Shown here piece by piece: positions 27,247 to 36,868 of a stretch of 64,000 nucleotides of DNA (its first letter is position 1; every line of letters starts with the position of its first letter). Origin of the DNA: Alphaproteobacteria bacterium (lineage in GTDB: Bacteria; Pseudomonadota; Alphaproteobacteria; Micavibrionales; Micavibrionaceae). The notes under the pieces are model-generated. The model worked only from the letters and a program-made list of their open reading frames with translations, was not told the DNA's origin and did no database searches. The translations under genes were made by a program, and so were the position numbers. The stretch lies in assembly GCA_002690045.1 (NCBI GenBank), contig NZDE01000013.1:248001-312000 (forward strand). Reading direction: 5' to 3'.

Positions 27247-28244
27247 GCGGCTAGCTCCTTCATTTTTTGATATACGGCTTCAGAAAGCTCTATTTTTGTA
27301 TTGTTTTTATTGGTGTTTTGTTGGTTTAGGCTATGTTCCCCCGGCAGGCGGATTTGCGTGTCATCTAGGGGGCTGTTTTTAATCTCGTCGATATATTGGC
27401 GGGTGCGGGCATAAAACGCATCTTTGTCACCAAAACAGGCGGGGTCGAAGGCTTGAATAAATAAACCGTCGCTGCCTTTGACGCTTTTACCGGCCTTGCC
27501 GCCGACTAAAGGCCCTGCGAGGATTTCAAGCGCAATGCCAAGGCCAAAACCTTTATGCCCTGCAATTGGAAGCAGTGAGCCTTTGGGTACAACCGCTTTG
27601 GCGTTTTGTGTTGGGTGACCGTTTGCGTCTAAGGCGACACCTTCGGGCAGCTCAGTGCCGTTAAGGGCAGCAAGTACGGTGTCGCCCCATGATATAGGTG
27701 TCACGGCGCTGTCATAAATAATCGGTAGGCTGCTTTCGCCTGTGGGGATGCCAATACAGAGGGGATTTGTGCCGTTCACAGGTTTGCAATGCGGCGCGGG
27801 GGAGACAAGGCAAAGTGATGTGCAGCTCATAATGCAGACGAGCCCTGCATCCGTAATTTGCCGCGCGTAATACCCCATATTGCCCGTCGTGCCGCCATAA
27901 TTAGATGCACCGACTGTGCAGCTGCCAGCGGTCTTCGCACCTTCAATAGCGGCTTGGGTGGCCTCTAACGCGGCGAGTATGCCAATATTTCCCTGCCCAT
28001 CAATATGCTTAAACGCAGGCATATCAACATCACGCACCGGGGATGCATCAGGGGCGTAGAGTGCGCCGCTTTTAATATAATCCAATGTCCATTTAATGCG
28101 GACAAAGCCATGTGACGCACGCCCTGCAAATTCGTTATAGAGCAAATGGTTATAAATCGCATCAATATGCGGCGCGCTAAAGCCTGCCTTACCAAGAATG
28201 GTGTGCGTTAGGTCGTGGAGTTCGGCGGTGGATACGGTGGTCAT
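27243..28244 (-). CDS. Ldh2-family NAD(P)-dependent oxidoreductase
   Basis: 333-residue member of the malate/L-lactate/ureidoglycolate dehydrogenase (Ldh2) family, distinct from classical LDH. Typical segments are GRASHGFVRI near 37-46, GSCTVGASNYGGTTGNMGYYA near 109 and GHKGFGLGIALEILAGPLVGG near 227. Family members reduce 2-oxo acids or delta-1-piperideine/pyrroline carboxylates. The specific substrate is unknown. It is the first gene of a two-gene unit with the histidine phosphatase, overlapping it by four bases. Confidence 0.8.
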   Translation of the reverse strand: MTTVSTAELHDLTHTILGKAGFSAPHIDAIYNHLLYNEFAGRASHGFVRIKWTLDYIKSGALYAPDASPVRDVDMPAFKHIDGQGNIGILAALEATQAAIEGAKTAGSCTVGASNYGGTTGNMGYYARQITDAGLVCIMSCTSLCLVSPAPHCKPVNGTNPLCIGIPTGESSLPIIYDSAVTPISWGDTVLAALNGTELPEGVALDANGHPTQNAKAVVPKGSLLPIAGHKGFGLGIALEILAGPLVGGKAGKSVKGSDGLFIQAFDPACFGDKDAFYARTRQYIDEIKNSPLDDTQIRLPGEHSLNQQNTNKNNTKIELSEAVYQKMKELAA

Positions 28245-28320
28245 TTATGCTGCTGCGCTAGTTATATATCAGTGCAATAGCATAACCTATTATTGGCCTA
28301 AGGGAAATGCTCGGCGCTGA

Positions 28321-29244
28321 TTAATCTAATATCTTAATCGGCTTAGACCATTCACCTGTTGTCGGGTTTTGTGTTGTTGTCATGAAGAACAGTTTTTGTG
28401 TTTTTAAATCACCTGCAACAAACCATGCTTGTTGTCCATCGGCGCTATATGATACTTCAGATTCATAAAAAGCAGACCCAAAAGACTGTCTTTTTACCTT
28501 TGCCCATTCACCTTTTTTATTAAGTGTGGCAAAGGCATTGCCTGAATAGCCATCGCGCGAGAAGTAAAGCTTTCCATTATGTATGAATGGTTGATCTTCT
28601 TTTGCTGTAGTGTTTACATCGCCTTTAATAGGTTCGGGGGCGCTCCAACCATTATGGTCTAGTCTTTTTGCCTGCCAGATGTTGTAATTACCGCCTCTAT
28701 CGGACGCCCAATAGAGGGTTTTGCTGAAGGCATCATAATGGGGGTTGGTATCAACTTTATGGCTGTTTATGCTTAGCTTTGTCGCGTTTTGCCATGTGCC
28801 ATTTTCAAATTTTGAAACATATATATCTGTGCCTTTTTGAAAAAACATCTCATCGCCGGCAATCATGGCGCAGCAATCTGCACGCGCATCATTTGTCGGA
28901 AGGTCATGCGGCCCTGACCACTGGCCATTATCTTGTTTAATCATTAAATATAAATCACTATCGTCCCATGGGTTTATATCATTGCTGTGGTGCCCGTTAA
29001 GGGGCGCGGCATTCGTTTCATAAAGCTTTGGTTCTTTGCCTTCTATTATTGCAGGGAAAAAGTTGTAGCGCGCATACATGAACAGCATCATCTTACCATC
29101 TGGTGAAACCCAAACGCTGTCATACCACCCTTCAGTATTTAAAGGCAGTGTGTCTTGCGCGGCATGTGCGTTGCGTACAGATGTCGTCAGTATGAATCCT
29201 ATAAGGAATATCAGAAGCAGTTTTATGTATGTGTTATTTTGCAT
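28321..29244 (-). CDS. Exported PD40/WD40-like beta-propeller protein
   Basis: 307-residue exported protein. A signal peptide spans about residues 1-28 (LLLIFLIGFILTTSV core, likely cleavage after AHA). The rest contains repeated TolB-like (PD40) blades: VSPDGKMMLFMY near 50, AFSKTLYWASDRGGNYNIWQA near 180, HNGKLYFSRDGYSGNAF near 216, and SADGQQAWFVAGDL near 260. Beta-propellers of this type bind ligands or proteins in the periplasm; no enzyme activity can be assigned. It is divergent from recO. Confidence 0.75.
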   Translation of the reverse strand: MQNNTYIKLLLIFLIGFILTTSVRNAHAAQDTLPLNTEGWYDSVWVSPDGKMMLFMYARYNFFPAIIEGKEPKLYETNAAPLNGHHSNDINPWDDSDLYLMIKQDNGQWSGPHDLPTNDARADCCAMIAGDEMFFQKGTDIYVSKFENGTWQNATKLSINSHKVDTNPHYDAFSKTLYWASDRGGNYNIWQAKRLDHNGWSAPEPIKGDVNTTAKEDQPFIHNGKLYFSRDGYSGNAFATLNKKGEWAKVKRQSFGSAFYESEVSYSADGQQAWFVAGDLKTQKLFFMTTTQNPTTGEWSKPIKILD

Positions 29245-29336
29245 AGCTTGATGGTATTAATAAAAATGTTATCTAATCTGTGTGTTTATGGCTTATCCAT
29301 TTGACGCAAGGTCAATATCACAACATAATTTTGGTC

Positions 29337-30143
29337 ATGGAGAACTGGAAAGATCAAGGCATAATTTTATCAGCGCATCCGCATGGTGAGGGCGGGGCGG
29401 TGTTGTCGTGCATTACAGAACATTACGGACGGCAGAAGGGCTATGTACATGGCGCGAGCTCCAAAAAGACGCGGGCATTAATTGAACCTGGGACGCATGT
29501 TGAATTGGAATGGCAGGCGCGCACGGCGGATCAGCTTGGGCGATTTACGGTTGAGCCTGTAGGTGGGATGAGTGCGGCGACGCTCCTTGATGAGCCGCTG
29601 AAATTAGCGGCATTGCAGTCGGCCTGTGCGCTGTGTGACCAAGCTTTGCCCGATCGTGAAGGGCATGGTGGGCTGTATCATGGATTTTTAGCGCTGCTTG
29701 ACTCCTTTCAGGGGGAACATTGGGGGGTATCTTATGTGGTGTGGGAAATGGCCTTGCTTAAAGAACTTGGCTTTGGGCTTGATTTAAGCCGCTGCGCTGG
29801 CGGCGGTGAGGCTGCGGATATCGCCTATATGAGCCCGAAATCAGGCTGCGCAGTGAGCCTTGAGAAAGGGGAGCCCTTTAAGGAAAAATTACTGCCATTA
29901 CCTGAATTTTTGAAACGGCATAGCCAAAGCCACAACCTGCTTGGATCAGACGAAGATGTCTATACAGGCATCGAAATGACCGGATATTTCTTTGAAAACT
30001 GGGTTTTTGCACAGCATTCACGCGGAATTCCGCCTGCGCGCTTGCGTTTTGCCGCGCGTTTTGCAAGATATATAGGATTACCACAAGATAAAGAAGATTC
30101 TGGCGAGAACGCCAGTGAAGAGAAAAGAGTAAGACATGAATAG
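29337..30143 (+). CDS. recO: DNA repair protein RecO
   Basis: 268-residue RecO, which loads RecA and anneals strands in the RecFOR recombination pathway. The N-terminal OB-fold starts [29 protein letters not shown] and continues [18 protein letters not shown]; the C-terminal helical part ends in a short Cys motif ([12 protein letters not shown] near 162). I start at the ATG at 29337 because the product then begins like other RecO proteins; the frame is open 19 codons further. It overlaps parC by eight bases, so the two are coupled. Confidence 0.9.
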   Translation: MENWKDQGIILSAHPHGEGGAVLSCITEHYGRQKGYVHGASSKKTRALIEPGTHVELEWQARTADQLGRFTVEPVGGMSAATLLDEPLKLAALQSACALCDQALPDREGHGGLYHGFLALLDSFQGEHWGVSYVVWEMALLKELGFGLDLSRCAGGGEAADIAYMSPKSGCAVSLEKGEPFKEKLLPLPEFLKRHSQSHNLLGSDEDVYTGIEMTGYFFENWVFAQHSRGIPPARLRFAARFARYIGLPQDKEDSGENASEEKRVRHE

Positions 30144-32373
30144 TAGCGTTGAACCTGATGAGCTTTCAATCGTAGATGAACCGATGAGCAAAGTGCTTTC
30201 GGAGCGGTATTTATCATACGCGCTATCGACGATTGTTTCGCGTTCTCTTCCTGATGTGCGTGATGGTATGAAGCCTGTACACCGCCGCGTTCTATATGCG
30301 ATGTATCGTTTACGTTTGCGCCCTGAATTACAACCAAAGAAATCTGCGCGTGTTGTCGGTGATGTTATTGGTCAATATCACCCACATGGTGACCAATCTG
30401 TTTATGATGCGATGGTGCGTTTGGCGCAAGACTTCTCTCTCCGTTATCCGTTGGTTGATGGTCAAGGTAACTTCGGTAACATTGATGGTGATAACGCAGC
30501 TGCGATGCGTTATACCGAAGCGCGTTTGACGGAAACCGCAATTCGTATGCTACACGGTATTGATGAAGATGCCGTAGATTTCCGTTACACGTATGACGGT
30601 GAAACGCAAGAACCTGTCGTGCTTCCGGCTGCATTCCCGAACTTACTTGCCAATGGTTCATCTGGTATTGCCGTGGGTATGGCAACATCCATCCCACCGC
30701 ATAACGTGGCAGAGCTTTGTGATGCGATGCTGTTGATGCTGAAAAAAGATGCGAGCGTTGCGGAGCTTTGTGAGTTTGTGAAAGGCCCTGACTTCCCAAC
30801 GGGTGGTACGTTGGTTGAAGATAAAGAGGCGATTGTTCAGGCTTATGAAACTGGCCGCGGGTCGTTCCGCGTACGTGCGCGCTGGGAGAAAGAAGAGCTT
30901 AAACAAGGTCAGTACCAAATTGTTGTTACAGAAATTCCGTATCAAGTACAAAAAGCGCGCTTGATTGAGAAGATTGCGGATTTAATTCAGTCAAAGAAAT
31001 TACCGTTATTGGATGACGTTCGTGATGAATCTGCCGAAGATATTCGTTTGGTTTTAGTGCCGAAAAACCGTAACGTTGAGCCTGAATTGTTGATGGAAGC
31101 TTTATTCCGTCATTCGGATTTAGAATCCCGCGCATCGCTTAACATGAATGTGCTTGAAAACGGCGTACGTCCACGCGTGATGAACTTGAAAGAAGTGCTG
31201 CAAGGCTTCCTTGATCACCGTCAGGAAGTATTGGTACGTCGTTCGCGTAACCGCCTTGAAAAAGTCTTGAACCGTATCGAGATTTTGGAAGGTTACCTGA
31301 TTGTTTATTTGAACATTGATGAAGTTATTCGCATCATCCGTGAAAGTGATGAGCCGAAGCCAGAGCTGATGAAAGCCTTTGGCCTTACGGACAATCAAGC
31401 TGAAGCCGTATTGAACATGAAATTACGTTCCTTGCGTAAGCTTGAGGAAATGGAAATCCGCGGTGAGCATGATGAATTGTGTAAAGAGCGCGATAGCTTG
31501 CAAGAGTTAATCGGCTCTGAAAGCTTACAGTGGAAAGAAATTACCAAAGAGATTAAAGACCTTAAAAAGTCTTATGATTATAACACAGCGCTAGGCCGCC
31601 GTTATACGGATATTGGCAGCGCGCCTGCGCCTGTCGCGCTTGAAGACCTTGACCAAGCGATGATTGAAAAAGAGCCAATCACGATTGTCTACTCCAAGAA
31701 GGGGTGGATACGCGCGATGAAGGGGCATAACGTTGTTGAGAACGACTTGAAGTTCAAAGATGGCGATAAGCTGCACTTAACATTAGAGGCGCAAACCACG
31801 GATAAAATTTTGGTCTACGCAACGAATGGGCGTTTCTATACGCTTGGCGGCGATAAGCTTCCGTCAGGGCGTGGTTTTGGCGATCCGCTGCGCTTAATGC
31901 TCGATATGCCGAATGATGTCGATGTTGTGGATTTGATCGTCTATAAGGCGGATGCGAAATATATTTTGGCGTCTAGCGATGGACGCGGCTTTGTTGTGAA
32001 TGCAAGTGACCTTGTTGCATCGACACGTGGCGGTAAAGTGGTGTTGAACTGTAAGGCGCCTGTTAAGGCAAAGATTTGCAGTGAAATTGGTGAGGGGCAT
32101 GACAGTGTCGCTGTCATCGGTGAAAACCGTAAAATGTTGATCTTCACATTGGAAGAATTGCCTGAAATGGGTAAGGGTAAAGGCGTTATTATTCAGCGTT
32201 ACAAAGATGGCGGCTTAAGTGACATTAAGACCTTTAATGCAGAAGAGAAGCTGAAATATCGTTACGGCAGCGGTGAAACATCGCTGGATGATCCAATGGC
32301 ATGGGTTGGTAAACGCGCGACCGCAGGCCGCTTGCCGCCAAATGGCTTCCCGAAGAATAATAAGTTCGATTGA
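30136..32373 (+). CDS. parC: DNA topoisomerase IV subunit A
   Basis: 745-residue type II topoisomerase A subunit that decatenates replicated chromosomes with ParE. The winged-helix domain contains the catalytic tyrosine in [11 protein letters not shown] near residue 120, preceded by the quinolone-region [21 protein letters not shown]. The tower and coiled coil with the [16 protein letters not shown] gate follow. The C-terminal beta-pinwheel lacks a GyrA box and is shorter than in GyrA, which supports ParC. It overlaps the end of recO by eight bases. Confidence 0.92.
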   Translation: MNSSVEPDELSIVDEPMSKVLSERYLSYALSTIVSRSLPDVRDGMKPVHRRVLYAMYRLRLRPELQPKKSARVVGDVIGQYHPHGDQSVYDAMVRLAQDFSLRYPLVDGQGNFGNIDGDNAAAMRYTEARLTETAIRMLHGIDEDAVDFRYTYDGETQEPVVLPAAFPNLLANGSSGIAVGMATSIPPHNVAELCDAMLLMLKKDASVAELCEFVKGPDFPTGGTLVEDKEAIVQAYETGRGSFRVRARWEKEELKQGQYQIVVTEIPYQVQKARLIEKIADLIQSKKLPLLDDVRDESAEDIRLVLVPKNRNVEPELLMEALFRHSDLESRASLNMNVLENGVRPRVMNLKEVLQGFLDHRQEVLVRRSRNRLEKVLNRIEILEGYLIVYLNIDEVIRIIRESDEPKPELMKAFGLTDNQAEAVLNMKLRSLRKLEEMEIRGEHDELCKERDSLQELIGSESLQWKEITKEIKDLKKSYDYNTALGRRYTDIGSAPAPVALEDLDQAMIEKEPITIVYSKKGWIRAMKGHNVVENDLKFKDGDKLHLTLEAQTTDKILVYATNGRFYTLGGDKLPSGRGFGDPLRLMLDMPNDVDVVDLIVYKADAKYILASSDGRGFVVNASDLVASTRGGKVVLNCKAPVKAKICSEIGEGHDSVAVIGENRKMLIFTLEELPEMGKGKGVIIQRYKDGGLSDIKTFNAEEKLKYRYGSGETSLDDPMAWVGKRATAGRLPPNGFPKNNKFD

Positions 32374-32523
32374 TTCCATTGAAATTCAAAACGCAGAACG
32401 CCATATAAATCATGAACTTATGAATTTATATTGCATCTGCGTTGCTATGTGATGCTATAATATATTTTAAATTTATATAATAGTGTGCATAGCACGTTCA
32501 CATCTAAGCCACAGGGTATTTTA

Positions 32524-34536
32524 ATGAAGAGCATCACCGCAGATCTACAAAAGCCATTTGAAAGTTTAAAGGCGTTATATGCGCATTTATCAAGCCTTTC
32601 AGATTTGGAATATTTGCGCGAACATAAAATCATAAATTACATTTCTGAAAAAGTACGTGTTGTCGGTGAGGTGCGCCGTTTAGCTGATCATACCGAAGAT
32701 GTACGTGCGCTCAATTGCTATGCGGAATTAATCTTGAATAAAGCACCTTATCTGCCGCATGACGCTGCGGAAGCAGAACACTGCTTGATCCGCGCGGCTA
32801 AGCAAGGCAGCGTTAAGGCGCAATATAATTTGGTAAAGCTTTATTCAGGTGCGTTTGCCTATGATTATGATACGGATTCCCGTAAAGATGATATTGAACG
32901 ATATATTGCTGCGCTGAATGAAGCGGATGATGATTATGCGGCGTATTTCTTGGCGCAATATTATATTACTCATGATCAAATAGAAGACGGGCATGCGAAG
33001 CTTGAACAAGCCGTGGCGGCGAATGTGCCAGAAGCCCTAAATTTTAAAGCTAAAGCTTATATGAATGGCCGTTTAGCTGGCGTTGAGAAAGATGGTAAGC
33101 TTGCGTTCTCAATGTTCAAACGCGCTTATGAACGTTGCCTAGTAATTGGTGAAGATAAACTGGTTGAGCCAGATTTGAAATATGAAATCCTGTATCACCT
33201 TGGCTGTATGTATGTGAATGGCTGGGGGGTGCTGATAAACGGCTATACAGGGCGCTGTTTGATTTTGAAGGCGGCGGAGCGCAATGAAGAAGCGCGCAAA
33301 TATTGCGAAACCATCATGGCGGAATATGAATGGTATGCGCCAATGAAGGAAGAGGGGAAAAACCTTGACGTCGATAGCCTGTTTGAAGGGTCATCTGCGG
33401 CAACCGATTTTAGAAAAATAATTCAGACTGTACATGAATCGGCGTCTGAATATGATATGGATATTGAGGTTGAGTTAAAAGACAATGAACCGCAGGATAA
33501 TGGTGGTTTTGACCCGATGTCGATGTTTGAGGGCGATAACCCGAATATCAAAGTTTATAACTATGATGCGGATGAAGATTTCTTTAGCCATGTGCATGAA
33601 GGTACGCCGCAGTTCGGAGGCGCTGAACGCCGTGCCCCTAAAGTGCGCTTACAGGCGCTTAATAAAGATGAGCTTGATAAAATATTTGCGCCGCTTGATG
33701 ATTTAGTTGGCCTTGGTCACATTAAAAAAGAAGTGCGCTCAATTGTTAATCTCGTGCAATTAAACGCAATGCGTGAAACGCAAGGGTTACCGAAAATTCC
33801 CGTTAGCACACATATGGTTTTCTCTGGCCCACCAGGAACGGGTAAAACAACCGTAGCGCGTTTAGTTGGCGATATCCTTTGGGAAATTGGTTATTTAAGT
33901 TCAGGTCACGTTGTTGAAGTTGCACGTCAGGACTTGGTTGGCGAATATATTGGCTGGACTGCAAATATGACGTCTAAGGCGCTGCATGCGGCGAAAGGCG
34001 GGGTGTTCTTCCTTGATGAAGCATACACATTAAGCAATGATGACAGCGGCCGTGACTTCGGTTATGAGGCGATTGATGCCATCAATAAGTTCATGGAAGA
34101 TAATCGTGAAGATACACTTGTGATTGTTGCGGGCTACAAGGACGAAATGGGGCGTTTCTTGGCGTCTAACCCAGGGCTTAAGTCACGCTTTAAGCATGAG
34201 CTAGACTTTAAGCCAATGGATGCAGAACAGCTTTATTCCGTATATAAGTCGTTCTGTAAGAAATATCAAATGGTGTTGTCTGAAGATGCGGATACATTAC
34301 TTGAGAAAGTATTGAAACGTGCGGATCGTCAAGGTGAGTTCCATAAATCTAACGCCCGCGGCGTGCGTGATATGTTTGAACGTATGCTTGTGAAACAGGC
34401 CGAACGTTTGGCGGAGAACTTTAGTGATTTAAGCGAGACGGACTTAGTAACCATCGAAAAGCAGGATATTTACATGCCTGAAACGTTTAATGATGGCAAT
34501 ATCACTTATTTACCGAATAAAAAGAAGGATGATTAA
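32524..34536 (+). CDS. CbbX/SpoVK-like AAA+ ATPase with Sel1-like N-terminal region
   Basis: 670-residue protein. The N-terminal half is helical and repeat-like: AEHCLIRAAKQGSVKAQYNLVKLY near 85-108 and a second, weaker TPR/Sel1-like unit near 150-205. A charged linker (about 300-390) follows. The C-terminal AAA+ domain has LVGLGHIKKEVRSIV near 396, Walker A GPPGTGKT at about 435-442, Walker B GGVFFLDEAYTL near 490, and an arginine-finger region NPGLKSRFKHELDF near 550. The AAA+ core resembles CbbX, a Rubisco activase, but no Rubisco genes are here. The start is the ATG at 32524 after CAGGG. Substrate unknown. Confidence 0.8.
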   Translation: MKSITADLQKPFESLKALYAHLSSLSDLEYLREHKIINYISEKVRVVGEVRRLADHTEDVRALNCYAELILNKAPYLPHDAAEAEHCLIRAAKQGSVKAQYNLVKLYSGAFAYDYDTDSRKDDIERYIAALNEADDDYAAYFLAQYYITHDQIEDGHAKLEQAVAANVPEALNFKAKAYMNGRLAGVEKDGKLAFSMFKRAYERCLVIGEDKLVEPDLKYEILYHLGCMYVNGWGVLINGYTGRCLILKAAERNEEARKYCETIMAEYEWYAPMKEEGKNLDVDSLFEGSSAATDFRKIIQTVHESASEYDMDIEVELKDNEPQDNGGFDPMSMFEGDNPNIKVYNYDADEDFFSHVHEGTPQFGGAERRAPKVRLQALNKDELDKIFAPLDDLVGLGHIKKEVRSIVNLVQLNAMRETQGLPKIPVSTHMVFSGPPGTGKTTVARLVGDILWEIGYLSSGHVVEVARQDLVGEYIGWTANMTSKALHAAKGGVFFLDEAYTLSNDDSGRDFGYEAIDAINKFMEDNREDTLVIVAGYKDEMGRFLASNPGLKSRFKHELDFKPMDAEQLYSVYKSFCKKYQMVLSEDADTLLEKVLKRADRQGEFHKSNARGVRDMFERMLVKQAERLAENFSDLSETDLVTIEKQDIYMPETFNDGNITYLPNKKKDD

Positions 34537-34552
34537 GGCGGGGCAAGCTGTG

Positions 34553-35185
34553 TTACAGCTTCAACTGACTTAACAGTTTAACAGCCTTCTTCCCCATTTC
34601 TTCTTCGGCTTTATCGAATAAGGTTAACAGCTGATCTTGTGTTTCAGTAATGTGAACTTTACGACTGCCGAAACAGCCATTGTTTTTTAGAATCACAAAA
34701 CTTTTTGCAAAAGGGACGGCATAATATTGCGTGGTATATGTATATGCCCCATGCCCAACGATTTGGTCAAAAAAGATGTGCTGGGTCATTTTTTCGGGGC
34801 CGCTTAACGGTTGGTCTGTGGTCGTTAACGGAATGCTCGCGCGTAAGAAGTCCAAACGAATTGAGCCTGCTTCTTTCAGCTCAGCAGGTTTACGCATTGC
34901 GATATTCTTTTCTGCACGTTTGAACATGGCTTTTAAGTCATCCGCACTATGTATAGTATAAAATGACTTGTCGGCAAATAACCCATCATCAATTTTACTG
35001 CGTAATGTAACAATGCTCTGTGCCGCGTCATATTCTTTATAGCTTGGTGGGCGCGGCGCGGTATAGGGCGCGTAGCTGACGATTTTATCATAGAAAAAGC
35101 CGCGTTTTTCAACAACACTTCCATATTGTTCAACACACATAAATTCAATGCTCTCACGATATATGTCGCGGCGGTCTTGATCCAT
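34553..35185 (-). CDS. Unknown protein with an internal tandem duplication
   Basis: 210-residue soluble protein. Two halves match each other: residues about 29-100 (FFYDKIVSYAPYT ... SFYTIHSADDLKAMFKRAEK) and about 137-203 (IFFDQIVGHGAYT ... KVHITETQDQLLTLFDKAEE). Each unit is a strand-strand-strand-helix module. No family recognised. An AGGAG ribosome-binding site overlaps the end of the upstream gene, three bases away, so the pair is translationally coupled and probably functionally linked. Confidence 0.65.
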   Translation of the reverse strand: MDQDRRDIYRESIEFMCVEQYGSVVEKRGFFYDKIVSYAPYTAPRPPSYKEYDAAQSIVTLRSKIDDGLFADKSFYTIHSADDLKAMFKRAEKNIAMRKPAELKEAGSIRLDFLRASIPLTTTDQPLSGPEKMTQHIFFDQIVGHGAYTYTTQYYAVPFAKSFVILKNNGCFGSRKVHITETQDQLLTLFDKAEEEMGKKAVKLLSQLKL

Positions 35186-35188
35186 ACG

Positions 35189-35692
35189 CTATACAACTCC
35201 TAAACAAAACTGTTGTAATGTTTTGATGCGTTTTTGTTTTGCGTCTTCGATAGACTTCATCATGTCTTCCAATGTGTCTCCAGATTTTGCCGTACCATCA
35301 GACGTCACCAATTGAAGGCCGTATTCATTGTCTGTTTGTGAAATTTTGTCTATTGAAATATAGCAGCTATGACCGTCTTCATCTTTATACGCAGCAAGGG
35401 CATTAAATAGGTCTGCAGATATTGGTATAGGGAGGCGTGACTTTTTTAATTCCTTTAGTGCTTTAATTTCAGCCTGATAGATTGCCTCAGAAATTTCCTC
35501 AGGTGTTTCGCGTGTTTCCCACGTATAGCCTTGTAAGTGAAGTTTTGTTCTGTTTTCTTCTCCTTCAAGATACTCTTGATATTCGTCAGGGGGGCAGAGT
35601 CCTTCAATTAATATGATTTTTGATGTGGCAATTTTGGCTATGTTGCCCTCAACATCCATAGCGGTAATGAATGCGTTGGTTAGAAAAGACAT
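35189..35692 (-). CDS. Unknown protein with two FlbD-like beta-beta-alpha units
   Basis: 167-residue soluble protein. Two similar units are visible: about 8-75 (MDVEGNIAKIATSKIILIEG ... TKLHLQGYTWETRETPEEISEAI) and about 98-150 (YKDEDGHSCYISIDKISQT ... GLQLVTSDGTAKSGDTLEDMMKSI). Each is two or three strands followed by an 'x-x-x-E-x-hydrophobic' helix, the pattern of small FlbD-like flagellar proteins. The neighbour motB gives some context for that, but the similarity is pattern-level only. The upstream leader hides the ribosome-binding site in a hairpin. It is coupled to the following gene. Confidence 0.65.
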   Translation of the reverse strand: MSFLTNAFITAMDVEGNIAKIATSKIILIEGLCPPDEYQEYLEGEENRTKLHLQGYTWETRETPEEISEAIYQAEIKALKELKKSRLPIPISADLFNALAAYKDEDGHSCYISIDKISQTDNEYGLQLVTSDGTAKSGDTLEDMMKSIEDAKQKRIKTLQQFCLGVV

Positions 35693-35702
35693 GCTTGTCA
35701 GC

Positions 35703-35725
35703 TCCTATAAATTAATTTTATAGGA
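35703..35725 (-). promoter_or_regulatory. 5'-leader hairpin occluding the ribosome-binding site
   Basis: On the minus strand TCCTATAAA and TTTATAGGA form a perfect 9-base-pair stem around ATTAA. The 3' arm contains AGGA of the AGGAG ribosome-binding site, ten bases before the ATG at 35692. The stem is AU-rich (about six A-U pairs), so opening by temperature or by a factor is plausible. Direct sequence observation; the regulatory role is inference. Confidence 0.5.
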
Positions 35726-35728
35726 ACT

Positions 35729-35758
35729 GTCATAGCAAACATTGCTATGTTATGTCAA
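35729..35758 (-). promoter_or_regulatory. Promoter with palindrome in the spacer, for the 35692-34553 unit
   Basis: Minus-strand TTGACA (35753-35758) is followed after 17-18 bases by CTATGA or TATGAC. A perfect palindrome, CATAGCAA / TTGCTATG with a three-base centre (35731-35749), fills the spacer and reaches the -10 box. This is a classic repressor position. It lies in the 71-base gap between motB and the unknown pair. Confidence 0.6.
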
Positions 35759-35763
35759 TATAA

Positions 35764-36801
35764 TTATGGGAATACAACATCGCCTTGTGATGGACGATAT
35801 CCGGGGTCTGGCAAGTCTTCAGGAGAATAAAGCGAACCATCGTCATTATATGCCCCGTCACGTATGGATTCATCCATGGTTTCTTCTTCTTCTTCGCCTT
35901 CTGGTGGGATGAACTCTTCATTAAGGAGTAGAATAGATATACGGCGGTTACGTGCATCGGCTGGATCTTCTGGGGTGAAGGGCTCGGTTGCGCCTTTGCC
36001 CATGACGTTTTTAACTTTCTCATCAGGGTAGCCGCTTTTTTCAAGAACGCGGCGCGTGGCGTTGGCGCGGTCAGCCGAAAGCTCCCAGTTTGAATAATTT
36101 TTACGGGATGTATATGGCGTGGCGTCAGTATGTCCACGAACGGATAAGTCGTTTGGCATGTCTGAAATCACGTCTGAAATAAGACCAATAATTTCTTCGG
36201 TTTTGCCAAACATACGGGAACTGCCGCTTGGGAACATCGCTTCGCCTTCTTGGTCAACGATTTGGATTTCTAGGCCTTCTGATGTGACTTTAATCACGAC
36301 GTTTTCAGAAAGTTTGCTTAGTTTCGGGTTTGATTTGATCGCTTGTTCAATTTCTTGCTTTTTATTCTGGAACTTTTCTTTTTCGCGGCGCTGAAACTCT
36401 TTTTTCAGTTCTTCATCTTTTGCTTTTTTGAGGTTAGCTTTTTTATTAGCGTCACCTTCACCTGATTTTGGGCGTGTGGGGGACGGCGGCTGCATTGCTG
36501 TTAATGGCATGTTGTCATAGGCGCGTGCGCCTTCAGGGGAGTTTGTGCGTCCTGCTAATGCGCCAGCTGCGCCACCTTCGGCGGATGATACTTGCGGGGC
36601 TGTGGGGTCGTTAAAGAAGGCGGATAATTTTGATTTCATTTCATCAGTGGTCACATTAAGCAACCAAAGAAGGAGGAAGAATGCCATCATCGCCGTTACG
36701 AAGTCAGCATAGGCCACTTTCCACGCACCGCCATGGTGGCCGCCCGCGTATTTTTTGACCTTTTTAATAATGATCGGCTGTTTTTCTTCGCTCTCTGCCA
36801 T
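35764..36801 (-). CDS. motB: Flagellar motor stator protein MotB
   Basis: 345-residue stator subunit. The cytosolic N-terminus (IIIKKVKKYAGGHHGGAWKVAYADF) leads into a single membrane helix with the proton-carrying Asp33 in YADFVTAMMAFFLLLWLLN. A plug and linker region (about 55-200) with charged repeats follows, then an OmpA-like peptidoglycan-binding domain with RGHTDATPYTS near 223 and NWELSADRANATRRVLE near 237. An acidic C-terminal tail of about 40 residues extends past the domain. It follows motA by 67 bases on the same strand. Confidence 0.94.
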   Translation of the reverse strand: MAESEEKQPIIIKKVKKYAGGHHGGAWKVAYADFVTAMMAFFLLLWLLNVTTDEMKSKLSAFFNDPTAPQVSSAEGGAAGALAGRTNSPEGARAYDNMPLTAMQPPSPTRPKSGEGDANKKANLKKAKDEELKKEFQRREKEKFQNKKQEIEQAIKSNPKLSKLSENVVIKVTSEGLEIQIVDQEGEAMFPSGSSRMFGKTEEIIGLISDVISDMPNDLSVRGHTDATPYTSRKNYSNWELSADRANATRRVLEKSGYPDEKVKNVMGKGATEPFTPEDPADARNRRISILLLNEEFIPPEGEEEEETMDESIRDGAYNDDGSLYSPEDLPDPGYRPSQGDVVFP

Positions 36802-36868
36802 TACTGCTGCTTTATCTTGCTTGTTATATCTATCGATGTATCGGTCATTATATCATAAATATCTTAAC

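Noticed and set aside
32524-34536. Rubisco activase CbbX
   Set aside because: The AAA+ core is similar, but there are no cbbL/cbbS or Calvin-cycle genes nearby and the N-terminal half is unlike CbbX, so the name is not used.
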